From: Chloroflexota bacterium
Lineage (GTDB): Bacteria; Chloroflexota; Anaerolineae; Anaerolineales; Villigracilaceae
DNA: 64,000 bases
NCBI GenBank assembly: GCA_023459215.1
Contig: JAEWVF010000074.1
Span: 1 to 64,000 of the forward strand
Direction of reading: 5' to 3'
Shown one piece after another: positions 41,072 through 49,308 of the stretch (the first letter of the stretch is position 1; each line of letters begins with the position of its first letter). The notes beneath the pieces were generated by a model. The model was not told the origin of the DNA, did not search any database, and saw nothing but the letters and a program-made list of their open reading frames with translations. The position numbers and the translations under genes were made by a program.

Positions 41072-41815
41072 TTAAATCGGTTTCAACAAAACGATACTGC
41101 GCTTCCCCAACTGGAAATGCTCGAGGCGCTGGTAACCGGCATGGGCTGGTTTTTGCTGTTTATCGGAAACAAGCGCCACAACGCTGGCAGCCGACAGGAT
41201 TCCGCGCAAGGCGTCCAGCAACAGCCACAGGGGCGATTGAGTTGGGCCGCGCCCTGCCTCCTGCCAGTGGGAATGCTGTCCGTAAGGAACATCGCTAAAG
41301 ACGATGTCAACCGTTCCCGGCGGAATCTGGCGGGTGAGCGCATCCCGGTCGAGGGCGTTGGCCTGAAATGCCTGTACTTTTAAATCCGCGAGAGGCTTGC
41401 TCTGCAAACGATGCGCGCTGAACAGCGCCTGCCGATGGGAATCCTTCTGGTACAGGGTCAGCAACCTGTCGAGTTCGGCGATGCGTTCATCCATACCTGC
41501 CGCACTCAACAGGCCCAGGTTGCGGCTGGCCAGGGCAACGGCTTTTTCGTCCACATCGGATGCGGTAATCTCTTTAATGTGATGACCGTGCAGAAAGCCC
41601 AGCACGCTAAGATGATAAGCCGCGCCGCAGCAGGGATCATACAGATGGCACGGGGTGGATATTGAATAATTTTTCTCGCGCTGGGCCAGGCAGCGCTGGA
41701 AGATTTCACTGGCCAAGCGCACCGGGAAAGCCGGATGACCCGGCAAGCTGTAAAGCACCCGCCCGCTGCTGTAATCCGAATAATCCCGATCTGCGCTTTC
41801 GTACTTGTATTGCAT
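41072..41815 (-). CDS. AviRa-like rRNA methyltransferase
   Basis: A 247-residue class I methyltransferase resembling AviRa, the avilamycin resistance enzyme that methylates a guanine in 23S rRNA. GHPAFPVRLASEIFQR near residue 26 and YDPCCGAAYHLSVLGFLHG (about 59) are AviRa-type signatures; SDVDEKAVALASRN is the acidic SAM loop and SDVPYGQHSHW the catalytic motif. It is 15 bases behind the DUF2085 gene. No avilamycin cluster is near, so it may be a housekeeping rRNA enzyme or intrinsic resistance. I recognise AviRa from memory; a domain search would settle it. Confidence 0.68.
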   Translation of the reverse strand: MQYKYESADRDYSDYSSGRVLYSLPGHPAFPVRLASEIFQRCLAQREKNYSISTPCHLYDPCCGAAYHLSVLGFLHGHHIKEITASDVDEKAVALASRNLGLLSAAGMDERIAELDRLLTLYQKDSHRQALFSAHRLQSKPLADLKVQAFQANALDRDALTRQIPPGTVDIVFSDVPYGQHSHWQEAGRGPTQSPLWLLLDALRGILSAASVVALVSDKQQKPAHAGYQRLEHFQLGKRSIVLLKPI

Positions 41816-41830
41816 GGCTGCCTTCAGGCT

Positions 41831-42652
41831 TTATCCCAGCGGGAACCCGCCCCAGGTGCCGGTCAGCCACAAGCGGAAAATGTCGATCAGGGTAATTTGC
41901 AGCAAAGCGACTGTCAACCCGGCCAGCAGGGGAATGCCGATCTCACGCCAGGAGTCAAAGGTGTTTTCGATGCGCATCAGCATGGCCCAGACCATCGCGT
42001 AAACCATCGTCAGCAAAAGCAGGACGCCTGCTGCGCTGAGCAGGTAGGCCGGATAGAGCACCCAGTCCCACTCAGGCAGAACAAGCAGAACCAGAGTCAC
42101 CGCCAGGGCCAGCAAAATTGGGAAGGTGCGCCAGGTGACGGCGGGACGATTGTCCCAGGTGCGCCAGAAGGTTTGGTTGAAGGCCGGGTAGACCGCCACG
42201 GCCATGCCCAGGCCAACCCCCATGCCGGTCCACAAGCGCAGGGTGTTGCTGGGCATGTACAGGCTGGGAATCCAGTCCAGGCGGTCTGGCCGGACCAGTT
42301 TCATCAGGTAAATGTACGAGTTGACCCCGTCCACGGCGAAAGCGGCAGCAAAAACCGCCAGCGGAATAATCACCGTCCAGCGCGGCATACCAGCGAGGCG
42401 TCTGGCGGTGACGAACTGGAAGGCAATCCCCAGCACCGCGCCCAGGTACATCCCCGAGCAGCGCGCGCAGAGCGGCGATTGGGTGCCATCATCCAAATGA
42501 AAGGAACGTTCGTCGAGACGATGGCAGACAGCGTAGCCGAGCGCGTCGGCTTTGCCGAGGATGCCGGGTGGGGCGATCCATAACCAGGTGGCGACCAGGA
42601 GGATGGCCGCAATGGGCACGAGCCAGTTGGCGAGTTTTTGGGCGGTTTGCAT
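41831..42652 (-). CDS. DUF2085 membrane protein
   Basis: A 273-residue membrane protein with about six to seven helices. CHRLDERSFHLDDGTQSPLCARCSGMYLG contains the DUF2085 motif pair, CHRxxERSF and CARCSGMYLG, with three Cys and His that may bind metal. The start at 42652 lies exactly six bases after a minus-strand TATAAT, predicting a leaderless mRNA; codons further upstream are antisense to the DUF3048 gene. It is followed by the AviRa-like gene. Function unknown. Confidence 0.85.
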   Translation of the reverse strand: MQTAQKLANWLVPIAAILLVATWLWIAPPGILGKADALGYAVCHRLDERSFHLDDGTQSPLCARCSGMYLGAVLGIAFQFVTARRLAGMPRWTVIIPLAVFAAAFAVDGVNSYIYLMKLVRPDRLDWIPSLYMPSNTLRLWTGMGVGLGMAVAVYPAFNQTFWRTWDNRPAVTWRTFPILLALAVTLVLLVLPEWDWVLYPAYLLSAAGVLLLLTMVYAMVWAMLMRIENTFDSWREIGIPLLAGLTVALLQITLIDIFRLWLTGTWGGFPLG

Positions 42653-42658
42653 TCGGCC

Positions 42659-42664
42659 ATTATA
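42659..42664 (-). promoter_or_regulatory. -10 of the DUF2085 gene (leaderless start)
   Basis: TATAAT on the minus strand is followed by GGCCGA and then the ATG at 42652. No Shine-Dalgarno sequence fits between them. Confidence 0.6.
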
Positions 42665-42734
42665 CCCGCCCCCTGATTGAGTGACCAATGCGGGCCGGAA
42701 TTTGCGGTATGATTGTCGAAATTTGGAGGTTTCC

Positions 42735-43922
42735 ATGAAGCGCTTTCTGATTTTATCTGTGCTCAGCCTGGGGCTGGCCGCCTGTGGACAGCTTTTCGCG
42801 CCGCCAACGCCGACCCCAACCGTAACCGCAACCAGCACACCGACCCTGACTGCTACGCCCACCGCAACCCCAAGCGAAACTCCGACCCCGACAATTACGC
42901 CGACTGCCACCCGCGACTACCCGGCGGAAGGATACGGGCCGTCTGACTTTCCAGAGAATGTCAACCCGCTGACCGGCCTGGAGGTTGAAGACCCGTCCCT
43001 GCTGGAGCGCCGCCCGTTGATGATCAAGGTGGCCAACCTGCCGCGCGAGTACCGCCCGCAGTGGGGACTTTCGCTGGCAGACCATGTGTACGAGTATTAC
43101 ATCGAAGAGGGCACAACCCGCTTCGCAGCCATCTTCCTGGGGAATAATGCCGAGATGGTCGGGCCGATCCGCTCGGGGCGTTTCTTTGACCATCGCCTGC
43201 TCCAGATGTACAAGCCCAATTTTGCCTTCGGCTCGGCGGATTACCGGGTGCGCAACCTGCTTTTCAACCAAAATTATGCCGACCGCTTGATCATCGAGAG
43301 CGCCTGCCCGCCGATGTGCCGCTATGAACCCAACGGCGTCAATTACCTGATGGCCGATACAGCCGGTTTGACCGATTGGATTAACCAGAAGAACGTTCCG
43401 GGTGGCAATGGCCGCCAAAACCTGGACGGATTCCGCTTTTTGTATGATTTGAGCGAAAAAGGCACCGCTGCCAACCAGATTTTCATCCGTTATTCGGGCG
43501 CCATCTATAACCGCTGGGACTACGATTACCAGACTGGCAAATATTCGCGCTATTCGGATACCCAGAACGATTTCGACGGCACCCAGGCCATTTATGCCCC
43601 GCTGACTGACCGCCTGACCGAGCAGCCCATCACTGCCGATAATGTGGTGGTGATTTACATCACCCATCAGTATTTCTCCGTGACGCCCGAAATCGTGGAT
43701 ATTGTCGCCAGTGGGCCGGGCGAGGCCTACCTGTTCCGTGACGGCGAGATGTTCGAATTGACCTGGTACCGCAACGCCATCGACCAGTTATTTACCCTGG
43801 TCGGGCCGGATGGGGAAATCTTCCCGCTCAAGCCGGGAAACACCTGGTTCGAGGTGGTCGGTTCGAGCAGCGAGATGACCCAGGAAAAAAGCTCCTGGTT
43901 CTTTAAATTTTCGATTCCATAA
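42735..43922 (+). CDS. DUF3048 (YerB-like) lipoprotein
   Basis: A 395-residue lipoprotein. The signal ends LAAC with Cys17; a Thr-Pro-rich linker (about 23-58) spans to the DUF3048 domain, with NPLTGLE, RPLMIKVANLPREYRPQWGLSLADHVYEYY (RPQWGLSLADHVYEY), GPIRSGRFFD and NTWFEVV at the C-terminal end. Related YerB of Bacillus is an outer-surface lipoprotein of unknown function. TTGGAGG lies upstream of the ATG, with TATGAT at about 42709. It ends in a strong terminator before the phosphofructokinase gene. Confidence 0.9.
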   Translation: MKRFLILSVLSLGLAACGQLFAPPTPTPTVTATSTPTLTATPTATPSETPTPTITPTATRDYPAEGYGPSDFPENVNPLTGLEVEDPSLLERRPLMIKVANLPREYRPQWGLSLADHVYEYYIEEGTTRFAAIFLGNNAEMVGPIRSGRFFDHRLLQMYKPNFAFGSADYRVRNLLFNQNYADRLIIESACPPMCRYEPNGVNYLMADTAGLTDWINQKNVPGGNGRQNLDGFRFLYDLSEKGTAANQIFIRYSGAIYNRWDYDYQTGKYSRYSDTQNDFDGTQAIYAPLTDRLTEQPITADNVVVIYITHQYFSVTPEIVDIVASGPGEAYLFRDGEMFELTWYRNAIDQLFTLVGPDGEIFPLKPGNTWFEVVGSSSEMTQEKSSWFFKFSIP

Positions 43923-43930
43923 ATTGTTAA

Positions 43931-43971
43931 AAGTCCGGATTCGAGCAAGATGCTTGCTCGAATCCGGACTT
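43931..43971 (+). terminator. Rho-independent terminator
   Basis: A perfect 19-base-pair stem (AAGTCCGGATTCGAGCAAG and its complement) with loop ATG. It ends the DUF3048 gene; an open frame read through it toward the phosphofructokinase gene is spurious. Confidence 0.85.
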
Positions 43972-44006
43972 TGGATTGTTCAGCTCACGAGAGAGGGGAG
44001 CCTGGC

Positions 44007-45092
44007 ATGAAAAAAATTGCAGTACTGACCGGCGGCGGCGATGCGCCGGGTTTAAATGCTGTCATCCGGGCGGTGGTAAAGACCGCCCAACGCGAATACC
44101 GCTGTGAGGTGCTCGGCATTCGCAACGGCTACGAGGGTTTTATCGACCCGGCCGGGCCGCTAAAGCTCGGGCAGGATGAAATCCACGGCATCCTGCCGCG
44201 CGGTGGAACGATCCTGGGCACGGCCAATCGCGGCAACCCGTTTGCGCGCAAAGTTGTCCGCGATGGGGTGGAAGTGATCGAAGACACTTCCGACGAAGTG
44301 ATTGCCGCCATCCACAAAATGGGTCTGGATGCCCTGATCGTCATCGGCGGGGATGGAACTCTGCGCATTTCGCAGGAGCTTTTTGCCAAAGGGGTGCCGG
44401 TGGTGGGCGTTCCCAAGACCATCGACAACGACATCAGCGGCACCGAAGTCACTTTCGGCTTTGATACCGCCCTCAACACCGCCACCGAAGCCATCGATAA
44501 GCTGCACACTACCGCCGAATCGCATCACCGGGTGATGGTGCTCGAACTTATGGGCCGCGATGCCGGTTTTATCGCCCTGCATGCCGGGGTGGCTGGCGGC
44601 GCAGATGTGATCCTGATTCCCGAAATTCCTTTTTCGTACCAAAAAGTGGCCGAGAAGGTGCGCCAACGCCAGCAAATCGGGCGGCACTTCAGCATCATCG
44701 TCGTTTCTGAAGGCGCCCAGCCCATTGATGGCAACCAGGTTTTCCGCCGGACAGGCGATGCGGTCTACGCGCCGCGCCTGGGCGGCATCTCGCAAAAGGT
44801 TGGCGAATACGTCGAGCGCATCACCGGCTCTGAAACACGCGTAACGGTGCTGGGACATTTACAGCGCGGCGGCGCGCCGACGCCTTTCGACCGTTGGCTG
44901 GCAACCCGGTACGGGTCGGCGGCGGTCCGCCTGGCAGCGGCAGGCAAGTTCGGGCGCATGGTCGCCCTGCGCAACGCCGCCATCATCGACATCCCGCTCG
45001 AGGAGGCCATCGCCACGCCCAAACGAGTCGATGTGCATGGCGATGCCATCCGCACCGCCCGCGCCATCGGGATTTCGTTTGGCGATGATTAA
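44007..45092 (+). CDS. pfkA: 6-phosphofructokinase, PfkA family (copy 1)
   Basis: A 361-residue phosphofructokinase, converting fructose 6-phosphate to the 1,6-bisphosphate in glycolysis. TGGGDAPGLNAVIR is the N-terminal nucleotide region, GGDGTLR the donor-site loop, PKTIDND the catalytic loop with its Asp, and MGRDAGFIA the sugar site. At the two donor-deciding positions it has Gly (GGDGT, as in ATP enzymes) and Lys (PKTIDND, as in many PPi enzymes), so the donor is ambiguous. GGGGAG lies eight bases upstream of the ATG. A second copy lies at 61882. Confidence 0.93.
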   Translation: MKKIAVLTGGGDAPGLNAVIRAVVKTAQREYRCEVLGIRNGYEGFIDPAGPLKLGQDEIHGILPRGGTILGTANRGNPFARKVVRDGVEVIEDTSDEVIAAIHKMGLDALIVIGGDGTLRISQELFAKGVPVVGVPKTIDNDISGTEVTFGFDTALNTATEAIDKLHTTAESHHRVMVLELMGRDAGFIALHAGVAGGADVILIPEIPFSYQKVAEKVRQRQQIGRHFSIIVVSEGAQPIDGNQVFRRTGDAVYAPRLGGISQKVGEYVERITGSETRVTVLGHLQRGGAPTPFDRWLATRYGSAAVRLAAAGKFGRMVALRNAAIIDIPLEEAIATPKRVDVHGDAIRTARAIGISFGDD

Positions 45093-45099
45093 AACAGAA

Positions 45100-45120
45100 T
45101 GCCGCCCACTTGGGGCGGCA
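45100..45120 (+). terminator. Hairpin between pfkA and the small minus-strand unit
   Basis: The stem TGCCGCCC / GGGCGGCA has a five-base loop. On the minus strand it is followed by TTCTGTTTT and ends the small unit encoding the 20-residue peptide; on the plus strand it follows pfkA and is followed by a weak CGGCTTTT tail. Confidence 0.75.
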
Positions 45121-45130
45121 CTCGGCTTTT

Positions 45131-45176
45131 GGCGCTATGGCTTCCTTTATCGTGCGAGGAGGGATGCCATAGCGCC
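45131..45176 (-). other. Hairpin with C-rich (UCCCUCCUC) loop
   Basis: GGCGCTATGGC and GCCATAGCGCC pair perfectly over 11 base pairs around a 24-base loop. On the minus strand the loop contains ATCCCTCCTCG, which can pair with the GAGGAGG of the peptide's own ribosome site and with Shine-Dalgarno sequences in general. The stem spans the end of the 20-residue open frame. Confidence 0.6.
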
Positions 45177-45209
45177 ACGTTGGATACTATTACTGTCCAT
45201 GTGAGACAT
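45147..45209 (-). CDS. 20-residue peptide or dual-function small RNA
   Basis: A short open frame starting MSHMDSNSIQRG and ending SLLAR. AAAGGAGG lies five bases before its ATG, a promoter of TTGACG/TATAAT with 16-base spacing lies at 45271-45298, and a hairpin terminator follows at 45100-45120. Thus a complete transcription unit of about 165 bases has no other purpose visible. The transcript also forms a hairpin with a C-rich loop. It could encode a peptide, act as an RNA that binds ribosome sites, or both. No known family. The rest of the 330-base gap (45093-45423) holds only these elements and the ribosome site of the next gene. Confidence 0.5.
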   Translation of the reverse strand: MSHMDSNSIQRGAMASLLAR

Positions 45210-45270
45210 CACCTCCTCCTTTCTATAGGATAGCAAGTGAATGAATTGTTAAACCTACAATGATGAATAA

Positions 45271-45298
45271 ATTATACATCATCAAAATCGGACGTCAA
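45271..45298 (-). promoter_or_regulatory. Promoter of the small minus-strand unit
   Basis: On the minus strand TTGACG (45293-45298) and TATAAT (45271-45276) are spaced by 16 bases. Transcription would start near 45264 and reach the terminator at 45100. Confidence 0.82.
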
Positions 45299-45423
45299 TA
45301 GACCGAATTCAGTTCTAATCGAACTGTAAGTTTTCAGGCTGAGACTCTCAAAAACCATCTGAGAGCGCCTGCCAGCCAAAAGCAGGCATACTGTGACGAA
45401 ATTTACGAACCCTTGGAGGCGTT

Positions 45424-47007
45424 ATGCAAAAACACCCGAACCGACTCTGGTTGCTGGCCCTGGCTTTAGGCTGGACCTTCGACCTGCTCTTCTGGAACAA
45501 AGAACCCGGGATTTCCTTTTTTCTCTTTGTTGCCCTGACCCTGACCGCCGGCATCCTGTTCTTGTCGCAAAGCGGCATCCAGGCAGCCCGCAACACCTGG
45601 TTCCTGCTGATACCGATTGGCTTTTTTGCCGTTTTTACCTTTATCCGGCTTGAACCGTTGACAGCATTCCTCGGCCATGTTATCAGCCTCTTCCTGATGG
45701 GCATCCTGGCCATCAGCTACCAATCCGGGAAGTGGACACGCTACAGTCTGGCCGATTATGTGTCCGGCTTCTTCAAGCTAGTATTCAGCCTGATCGCCGA
45801 GCCGCTCATCTTCCAGGGCCAGGCCAGCAAAGCCAGGAGCGAGGCAGAAACCGAAACCAAGCGGCCCTCCGCCTTCTGGCCGGTCGTGCGCGGGCTGCTG
45901 TTCGCCATCCCGGTGCTGGCTTTTTTCACCGGCCTGCTGGCTTCGGCAGACATGGTCTTTGCCCAGCGCGTCGAAGGGTTGGTCGAGCTTTTCAGCCTGG
46001 AGAAACTGCCCGAATACATCTTCCGCATGATTTACATATCCATCCTGGCTTATGCCCTGGCGGGGGTTTTCCTGCATGCCGCAAAACAGGGGCAGGACGA
46101 AAAACTGATCGGGGTTGACAAGCCGCTGGTGCCGGCCTTCCTCGGGTTCACCGAAGCAACCATTGTGCTGGGCAGCGTCAACCTGCTGTTTGCCAGTTTT
46201 GTTTTTATCCAATTCCAGTATTTCTTTGGCGGGTTGGAAAACATCCGTCTCGACGGTTACACCTATGCTGATTATGCCCGCAACGGGTTCGGTGAACTGG
46301 TCACAGTGGCCTTCTTCAGCCTGCTGCTTTTCCTTGGCCTGAGCGCCATCACCCGCCGCGAGCAGGGCAACCAGCATCAGATTTTTTCGGGCCTCGGCAT
46401 TTTCCTGGTTGCCCTGGTGGGCGTGATGCTGGTATCGGCTTTCCAGCGCCTGGTCTTGTACGAAATCGCCTACGGCTTCACCCGCCTGCGTACCTACACC
46501 CACGTTTTCATCATCTGGCTGGGGATATTGCTGGTGGCCACCATCGTGCTTGAATTGCGCAACCGCCAGCGCGCCTTCGCCCTGGCTGCGATTGTCGCCT
46601 CGCTGGGCTTTGCCGCCAGCCTGACCCTGATGAATGTCGACGGATTCATCGTGCGCCAGAATATTTCCCGGCACCTGGAAGGGGATGCGCTGGATGTCGG
46701 CTACCTGGCATCGCTCTCGCACGACGCCATTCCCGTTTTGGCGAATCTGTACCAATCTCCGGCGTTGGACGCTGCCACCCGTGACCAGATTGGCGCGGCC
46801 CTGGCCTGTTTCGACCACCAGAACGGTTTCCGCCAATCCGAAGAGCCGCAGGCCTGGCAATCCTTCCATTTCTCGCGCTACCAATCCGCGCGGACGCTGG
46901 CAGCGCTCGACCTCAGCGGCTACGAATTCGACGAGGATGATTATTCCAGCAGCGTATTTACCCCCGAAGGGGATGAATACAACTGCTACTCGGCCTGGGA
47001 AGATTAG
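45424..47007 (+). CDS. DUF4173 membrane protein
   Basis: A 527-residue membrane protein. Twelve or more helices fill the first 410 residues; a soluble C-terminal segment of about 110 residues follows. YTYADYARNGFGELVTVAFFS is the DUF4173 hallmark, and TRREQ, RLRTYTHVFIIWLG fit the family. TTGGAGG lies seven bases before the ATG. No function is known; some members sit beside regulators. It is monocistronic and ends at a bidirectional terminator. Confidence 0.88.
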   Translation: MQKHPNRLWLLALALGWTFDLLFWNKEPGISFFLFVALTLTAGILFLSQSGIQAARNTWFLLIPIGFFAVFTFIRLEPLTAFLGHVISLFLMGILAISYQSGKWTRYSLADYVSGFFKLVFSLIAEPLIFQGQASKARSEAETETKRPSAFWPVVRGLLFAIPVLAFFTGLLASADMVFAQRVEGLVELFSLEKLPEYIFRMIYISILAYALAGVFLHAAKQGQDEKLIGVDKPLVPAFLGFTEATIVLGSVNLLFASFVFIQFQYFFGGLENIRLDGYTYADYARNGFGELVTVAFFSLLLFLGLSAITRREQGNQHQIFSGLGIFLVALVGVMLVSAFQRLVLYEIAYGFTRLRTYTHVFIIWLGILLVATIVLELRNRQRAFALAAIVASLGFAASLTLMNVDGFIVRQNISRHLEGDALDVGYLASLSHDAIPVLANLYQSPALDAATRDQIGAALACFDHQNGFRQSEEPQAWQSFHFSRYQSARTLAALDLSGYEFDEDDYSSSVFTPEGDEYNCYSAWED

Positions 47008-47015
47008 GCCAGACA

Positions 47016-47056
47016 AAAAACAGGCGCAAAGATTATTCATCTTTGCGCCTGTTTTT
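47016..47056 (+). terminator. Rho-independent terminator, bidirectional
   Basis: A perfect 18-base-pair stem (AAAAACAGGCGCAAAGAT and its complement) with loop TATTC ends both the DUF4173 gene and the minus-strand dnaX-to-marR run. Confidence 0.92.
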
Positions 47057-47072
47057 GATTCTCCTGCAAAAT

Positions 47073-47525
47073 TTAGCTTTTAAGTGAAAGGCCCAGCTTC
47101 TTGCACAATTCTCCCAGGACATCCTGTTCATCCGGCGTTAAGGCCGAAAAAACGGAACTGATTTCGGCGGCATGGGCGGGCATAACCCGCTCGATCAGCG
47201 CGTCCCCGGCTTCCGTCAGGTGAATGGTGACGAAACGGCGGTCGCTGTCGCGGCGTTCGCGCCGTACCAGTCCGCGCCGTTCGAGATTATCGATGACCAA
47301 ACTCAGGTTGCCGCTCGATTTGAGAATCTTGCCGGCCAAATCCTTTTGGCACATTGGCCCAAGGTAGAACAGGGCATCCAACACCCCCAACTGGCTGACG
47401 GTCAAACCTTCCAGCTTCTCGCTGGAAAGCAAACGCGCCGAGAGGGCCTCCACCGCCCGCGTCAGGCGGATGTAAGCGTTCAGCGCGCGAACCTGTTCAG
47501 GCGAACCAGGATAGTGGGTGGGCAT
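47073..47525 (-). CDS. MarR-family transcriptional regulator
   Basis: A 150-residue winged-helix regulator. LTVSQLGVLDALFYLGPMCQKDLAGKILKSSGNLSLVIDNLERRGLVRR (of which LSLVIDNLERRGLVRR is the recognition helix) and RRDSDRRFVTIHLTEAG, the wing, are typical. The neighbourhood shows no efflux gene. It starts ten bases after the recR stop and is last in the run of minus-strand genes. Confidence 0.9.
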   Translation of the reverse strand: MPTHYPGSPEQVRALNAYIRLTRAVEALSARLLSSEKLEGLTVSQLGVLDALFYLGPMCQKDLAGKILKSSGNLSLVIDNLERRGLVRRERRDSDRRFVTIHLTEAGDALIERVMPAHAAEISSVFSALTPDEQDVLGELCKKLGLSLKS

Positions 47526-47534
47526 TGGGGTGGG

Positions 47535-48140
47535 CTAATTCATTTCCTGACGACCAGAAAGCGCCCGCAGCAGGGTATTCTGATCCGCATACTCGAGATC
47601 GCCGCCAACCGGCAGTCCGCGCGCCAGGCGGGTAACCTGGACGCCGAACTGCTGCAACTGCTGGCGCAGGTAAAGGGCGGTGGCATCCCCTTCCATGCTG
47701 GGATTGGTCGCCAGGATCACTTCACGCACATCGCCGCGCGCTACGCGGGCCAACAACGGCTTGATCTTCAAATCATCCGGCCCAACCCCTTCAATCGGCG
47801 AGAGAACACCATGCAAAACATGGTACCTGCCCTTGAACGCGCCAACCCGCTCGAGGGCCAGCACATCCAACGGCTCCTCCACTACGCAAATCAGGCTGCT
47901 GTCACGCTGCTGGCTGGCGCACACTTCGCAGATCTCGCGCCCGGCGAGCATGATGTTGAAGCATTCCGGGCAAAAAGCCGTCTGGGCCTTGAGCGCAACC
48001 AGGGCTTCCGCCAGTTGCGTGGAAATATCCTCCGGCGCACGGAGCAAGTGAAAGGCCAGCCGCGAAGCGGATTTCGGCCCAATCCCCGGCAAACGCTCGA
48101 AAGCGGTAATCAGGTTTTGGATGGGGTCGGGTAGTAACAT
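47535..48140 (-). CDS. recR: Recombination protein RecR
   Basis: A 201-residue RecR, which works with RecF and RecO to load RecA on gapped DNA. It has the N-terminal helix-hairpin-helix (FERLPGIGPKSASRLAFHLL), the zinc finger C57, C60, C71 and C74 (FCPECFN, EICEVC), and the Toprim domain (SSLICVVEEPLDVLALERVG; LATNPSMEGDATALYL). Length and order match the family. It follows ybaB by 63 bases, a widely conserved pair with dnaX. Confidence 0.96.
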   Translation of the reverse strand: MLLPDPIQNLITAFERLPGIGPKSASRLAFHLLRAPEDISTQLAEALVALKAQTAFCPECFNIMLAGREICEVCASQQRDSSLICVVEEPLDVLALERVGAFKGRYHVLHGVLSPIEGVGPDDLKIKPLLARVARGDVREVILATNPSMEGDATALYLRQQLQQFGVQVTRLARGLPVGGDLEYADQNTLLRALSGRQEMN

Positions 48141-48203
48141 GAGTTCCTGTTGTGTGGCAGGGGCGGGAGGCCAGGCTTAATGCCAGACCGCCTGACAACA
48201 ACC

Positions 48204-48533
48204 CTAGAACGGCAGTCCGCCAGCCAGCGGGCCCATCATCTGCTGCTGTAATTCGCGAGATTTGTCGAGGGCCATGTTGACCGCGGTCAGAACCATATCG
48301 TTGAGCATTTCAGCATCGACATCCTTCAGGAACTCCGGGTCGATTTCAACACCCTGGCACTTTTGGTCGCCGGTCATGGTAACTTTGATCGCGCCGCCGC
48401 CAGCCGTCACAGTAACGGTCTCGACTGCCAATTTTTCCTGGGCTTCTTCCATTTGGCGCTGAATCTTCTGGAGCTGCGCCATCATCGGGTTTCCGCCGCC
48501 CATACCGGGAAGTTTATTAAATCCTTTTGCCAT
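48204..48533 (-). CDS. ybaB: YbaB/EbfC-family nucleoid-associated protein
   Basis: A 109-residue DNA-binding protein. GGGNPMMAQLQKIQRQMEEAQEKLAVETVTVTAGGGAIKVTMTG shows the family layout: a Gly-rich N-terminus, then QLQKIQRQMEEAQEKL and the strand pair VTVTAGGGAIKVTMTG, ending with a Met-rich tail. GGAGAAATAAG lies upstream of the ATG. Dimers form tweezers that bind DNA broadly. It lies between the response regulators and recR. Confidence 0.95.
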   Translation of the reverse strand: MAKGFNKLPGMGGGNPMMAQLQKIQRQMEEAQEKLAVETVTVTAGGGAIKVTMTGDQKCQGVEIDPEFLKDVDAEMLNDMVLTAVNMALDKSRELQQQMMGPLAGGLPF

Positions 48534-48555
48534 TTCTTATTTCTCCTGTAAATTT

Positions 48556-48921
48556 TTATCCGTTTTTCTTGATGCGCAAAGCCAGTTCACGCAACTGAAC
48601 CGGGCTGACCGGTTTCAATAAAACCAGGTCGGCCTCGTTCTGCAATAAATCAGCCTGCAAGGCGTCGGCCGTCGCCAGGATAACCCGCGTATGCGCGAGG
48701 CGTTTCTTCTCGGAACGGATATACGTCAAAACATCCCGGCCCGAAGCGCCGGGCAGGTTCATATCCAACACAACCAGGTCCGGGCTAAATTGGGCCAATT
48801 CTGCGATAGCCTGGTCGCCATCTGCCAGGGAATGAATTTCAAAATCAGCTTTGAGCGTAGTGCTAAAAATCTGATTCAGGTGAGGGTCGTCTTCGACGAT
48901 AAAAGCCTGTGGTTTGGTCAT
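48556..48921 (-). CDS. Stand-alone response-regulator receiver 2
   Basis: A 121-residue CheY-like receiver with no output domain. The acidic pocket is E10, D11 and D12, the phosphoacceptor is D53 (LVVLDMNLPG), and the Lys lies in LLKPVSP. It follows receiver 1 by six bases and the histidine kinase in turn. It probably passes or buffers phosphate or binds a partner; downstream output is not in this cluster. Confidence 0.92.
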   Translation of the reverse strand: MTKPQAFIVEDDPHLNQIFSTTLKADFEIHSLADGDQAIAELAQFSPDLVVLDMNLPGASGRDVLTYIRSEKKRLAHTRVILATADALQADLLQNEADLVLLKPVSPVQLRELALRIKKNG

Positions 48922-48927
48922 CCCGCT

Positions 48928-49302
48928 TTAATCCTGCGCCAGTCCGGCGATAATTTTTGAGCCGATTTCCTGAATTCGTGAAACGCTGACCGGTTTGAGC
49001 AAAGACATATCCGCTTTTTTCTCCAGGGCTTTGGCCATGGCAATATCAGCAGTCATCACCACCACCGTAACATGTTTCCAGCGCTCATCGGCGCGAATCA
49101 TTTCCAGAATATCTGCGCCAGAAGCAAACGGTAAATGCACATCCAGCAAAACCAGGGCCGGGGTTTGAGCTTCAAGGCAGGATTTGTAACGGGTGCCGTC
49201 TTCATCTAGGGCGGTCTCAAAACCAAGTTGGTTGAGAACCATGGAAAAAATCCGGCCCAACTTTGGGTCGTCTTCAACGATGAGAGCAAAAGGTTTCGTC
49301 AT
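48928..49302 (-). CDS. Stand-alone response-regulator receiver 1
   Basis: A 124-residue CheY-like receiver with no output domain. The acidic pocket is E10, D11 and D12, the phosphoacceptor D54 (LVLLDVHLPF), with Thr in VVMTADI and Lys in SLLKPVS. It resembles receiver 2 along its length (both start MTKP and carry VEDDP), so the pair probably arose by duplication. It lies six bases after the kinase. Confidence 0.92.
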   Translation of the reverse strand: MTKPFALIVEDDPKLGRIFSMVLNQLGFETALDEDGTRYKSCLEAQTPALVLLDVHLPFASGADILEMIRADERWKHVTVVVMTADIAMAKALEKKADMSLLKPVSVSRIQEIGSKIIAGLAQD

Positions 49303-49308
49303 TTTTTG

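Noticed and set aside
45093..45423. Riboswitch for the DUF4173 gene
   Set aside because: The structured elements lie on the other strand or end well before the gene; no known riboswitch core was seen.
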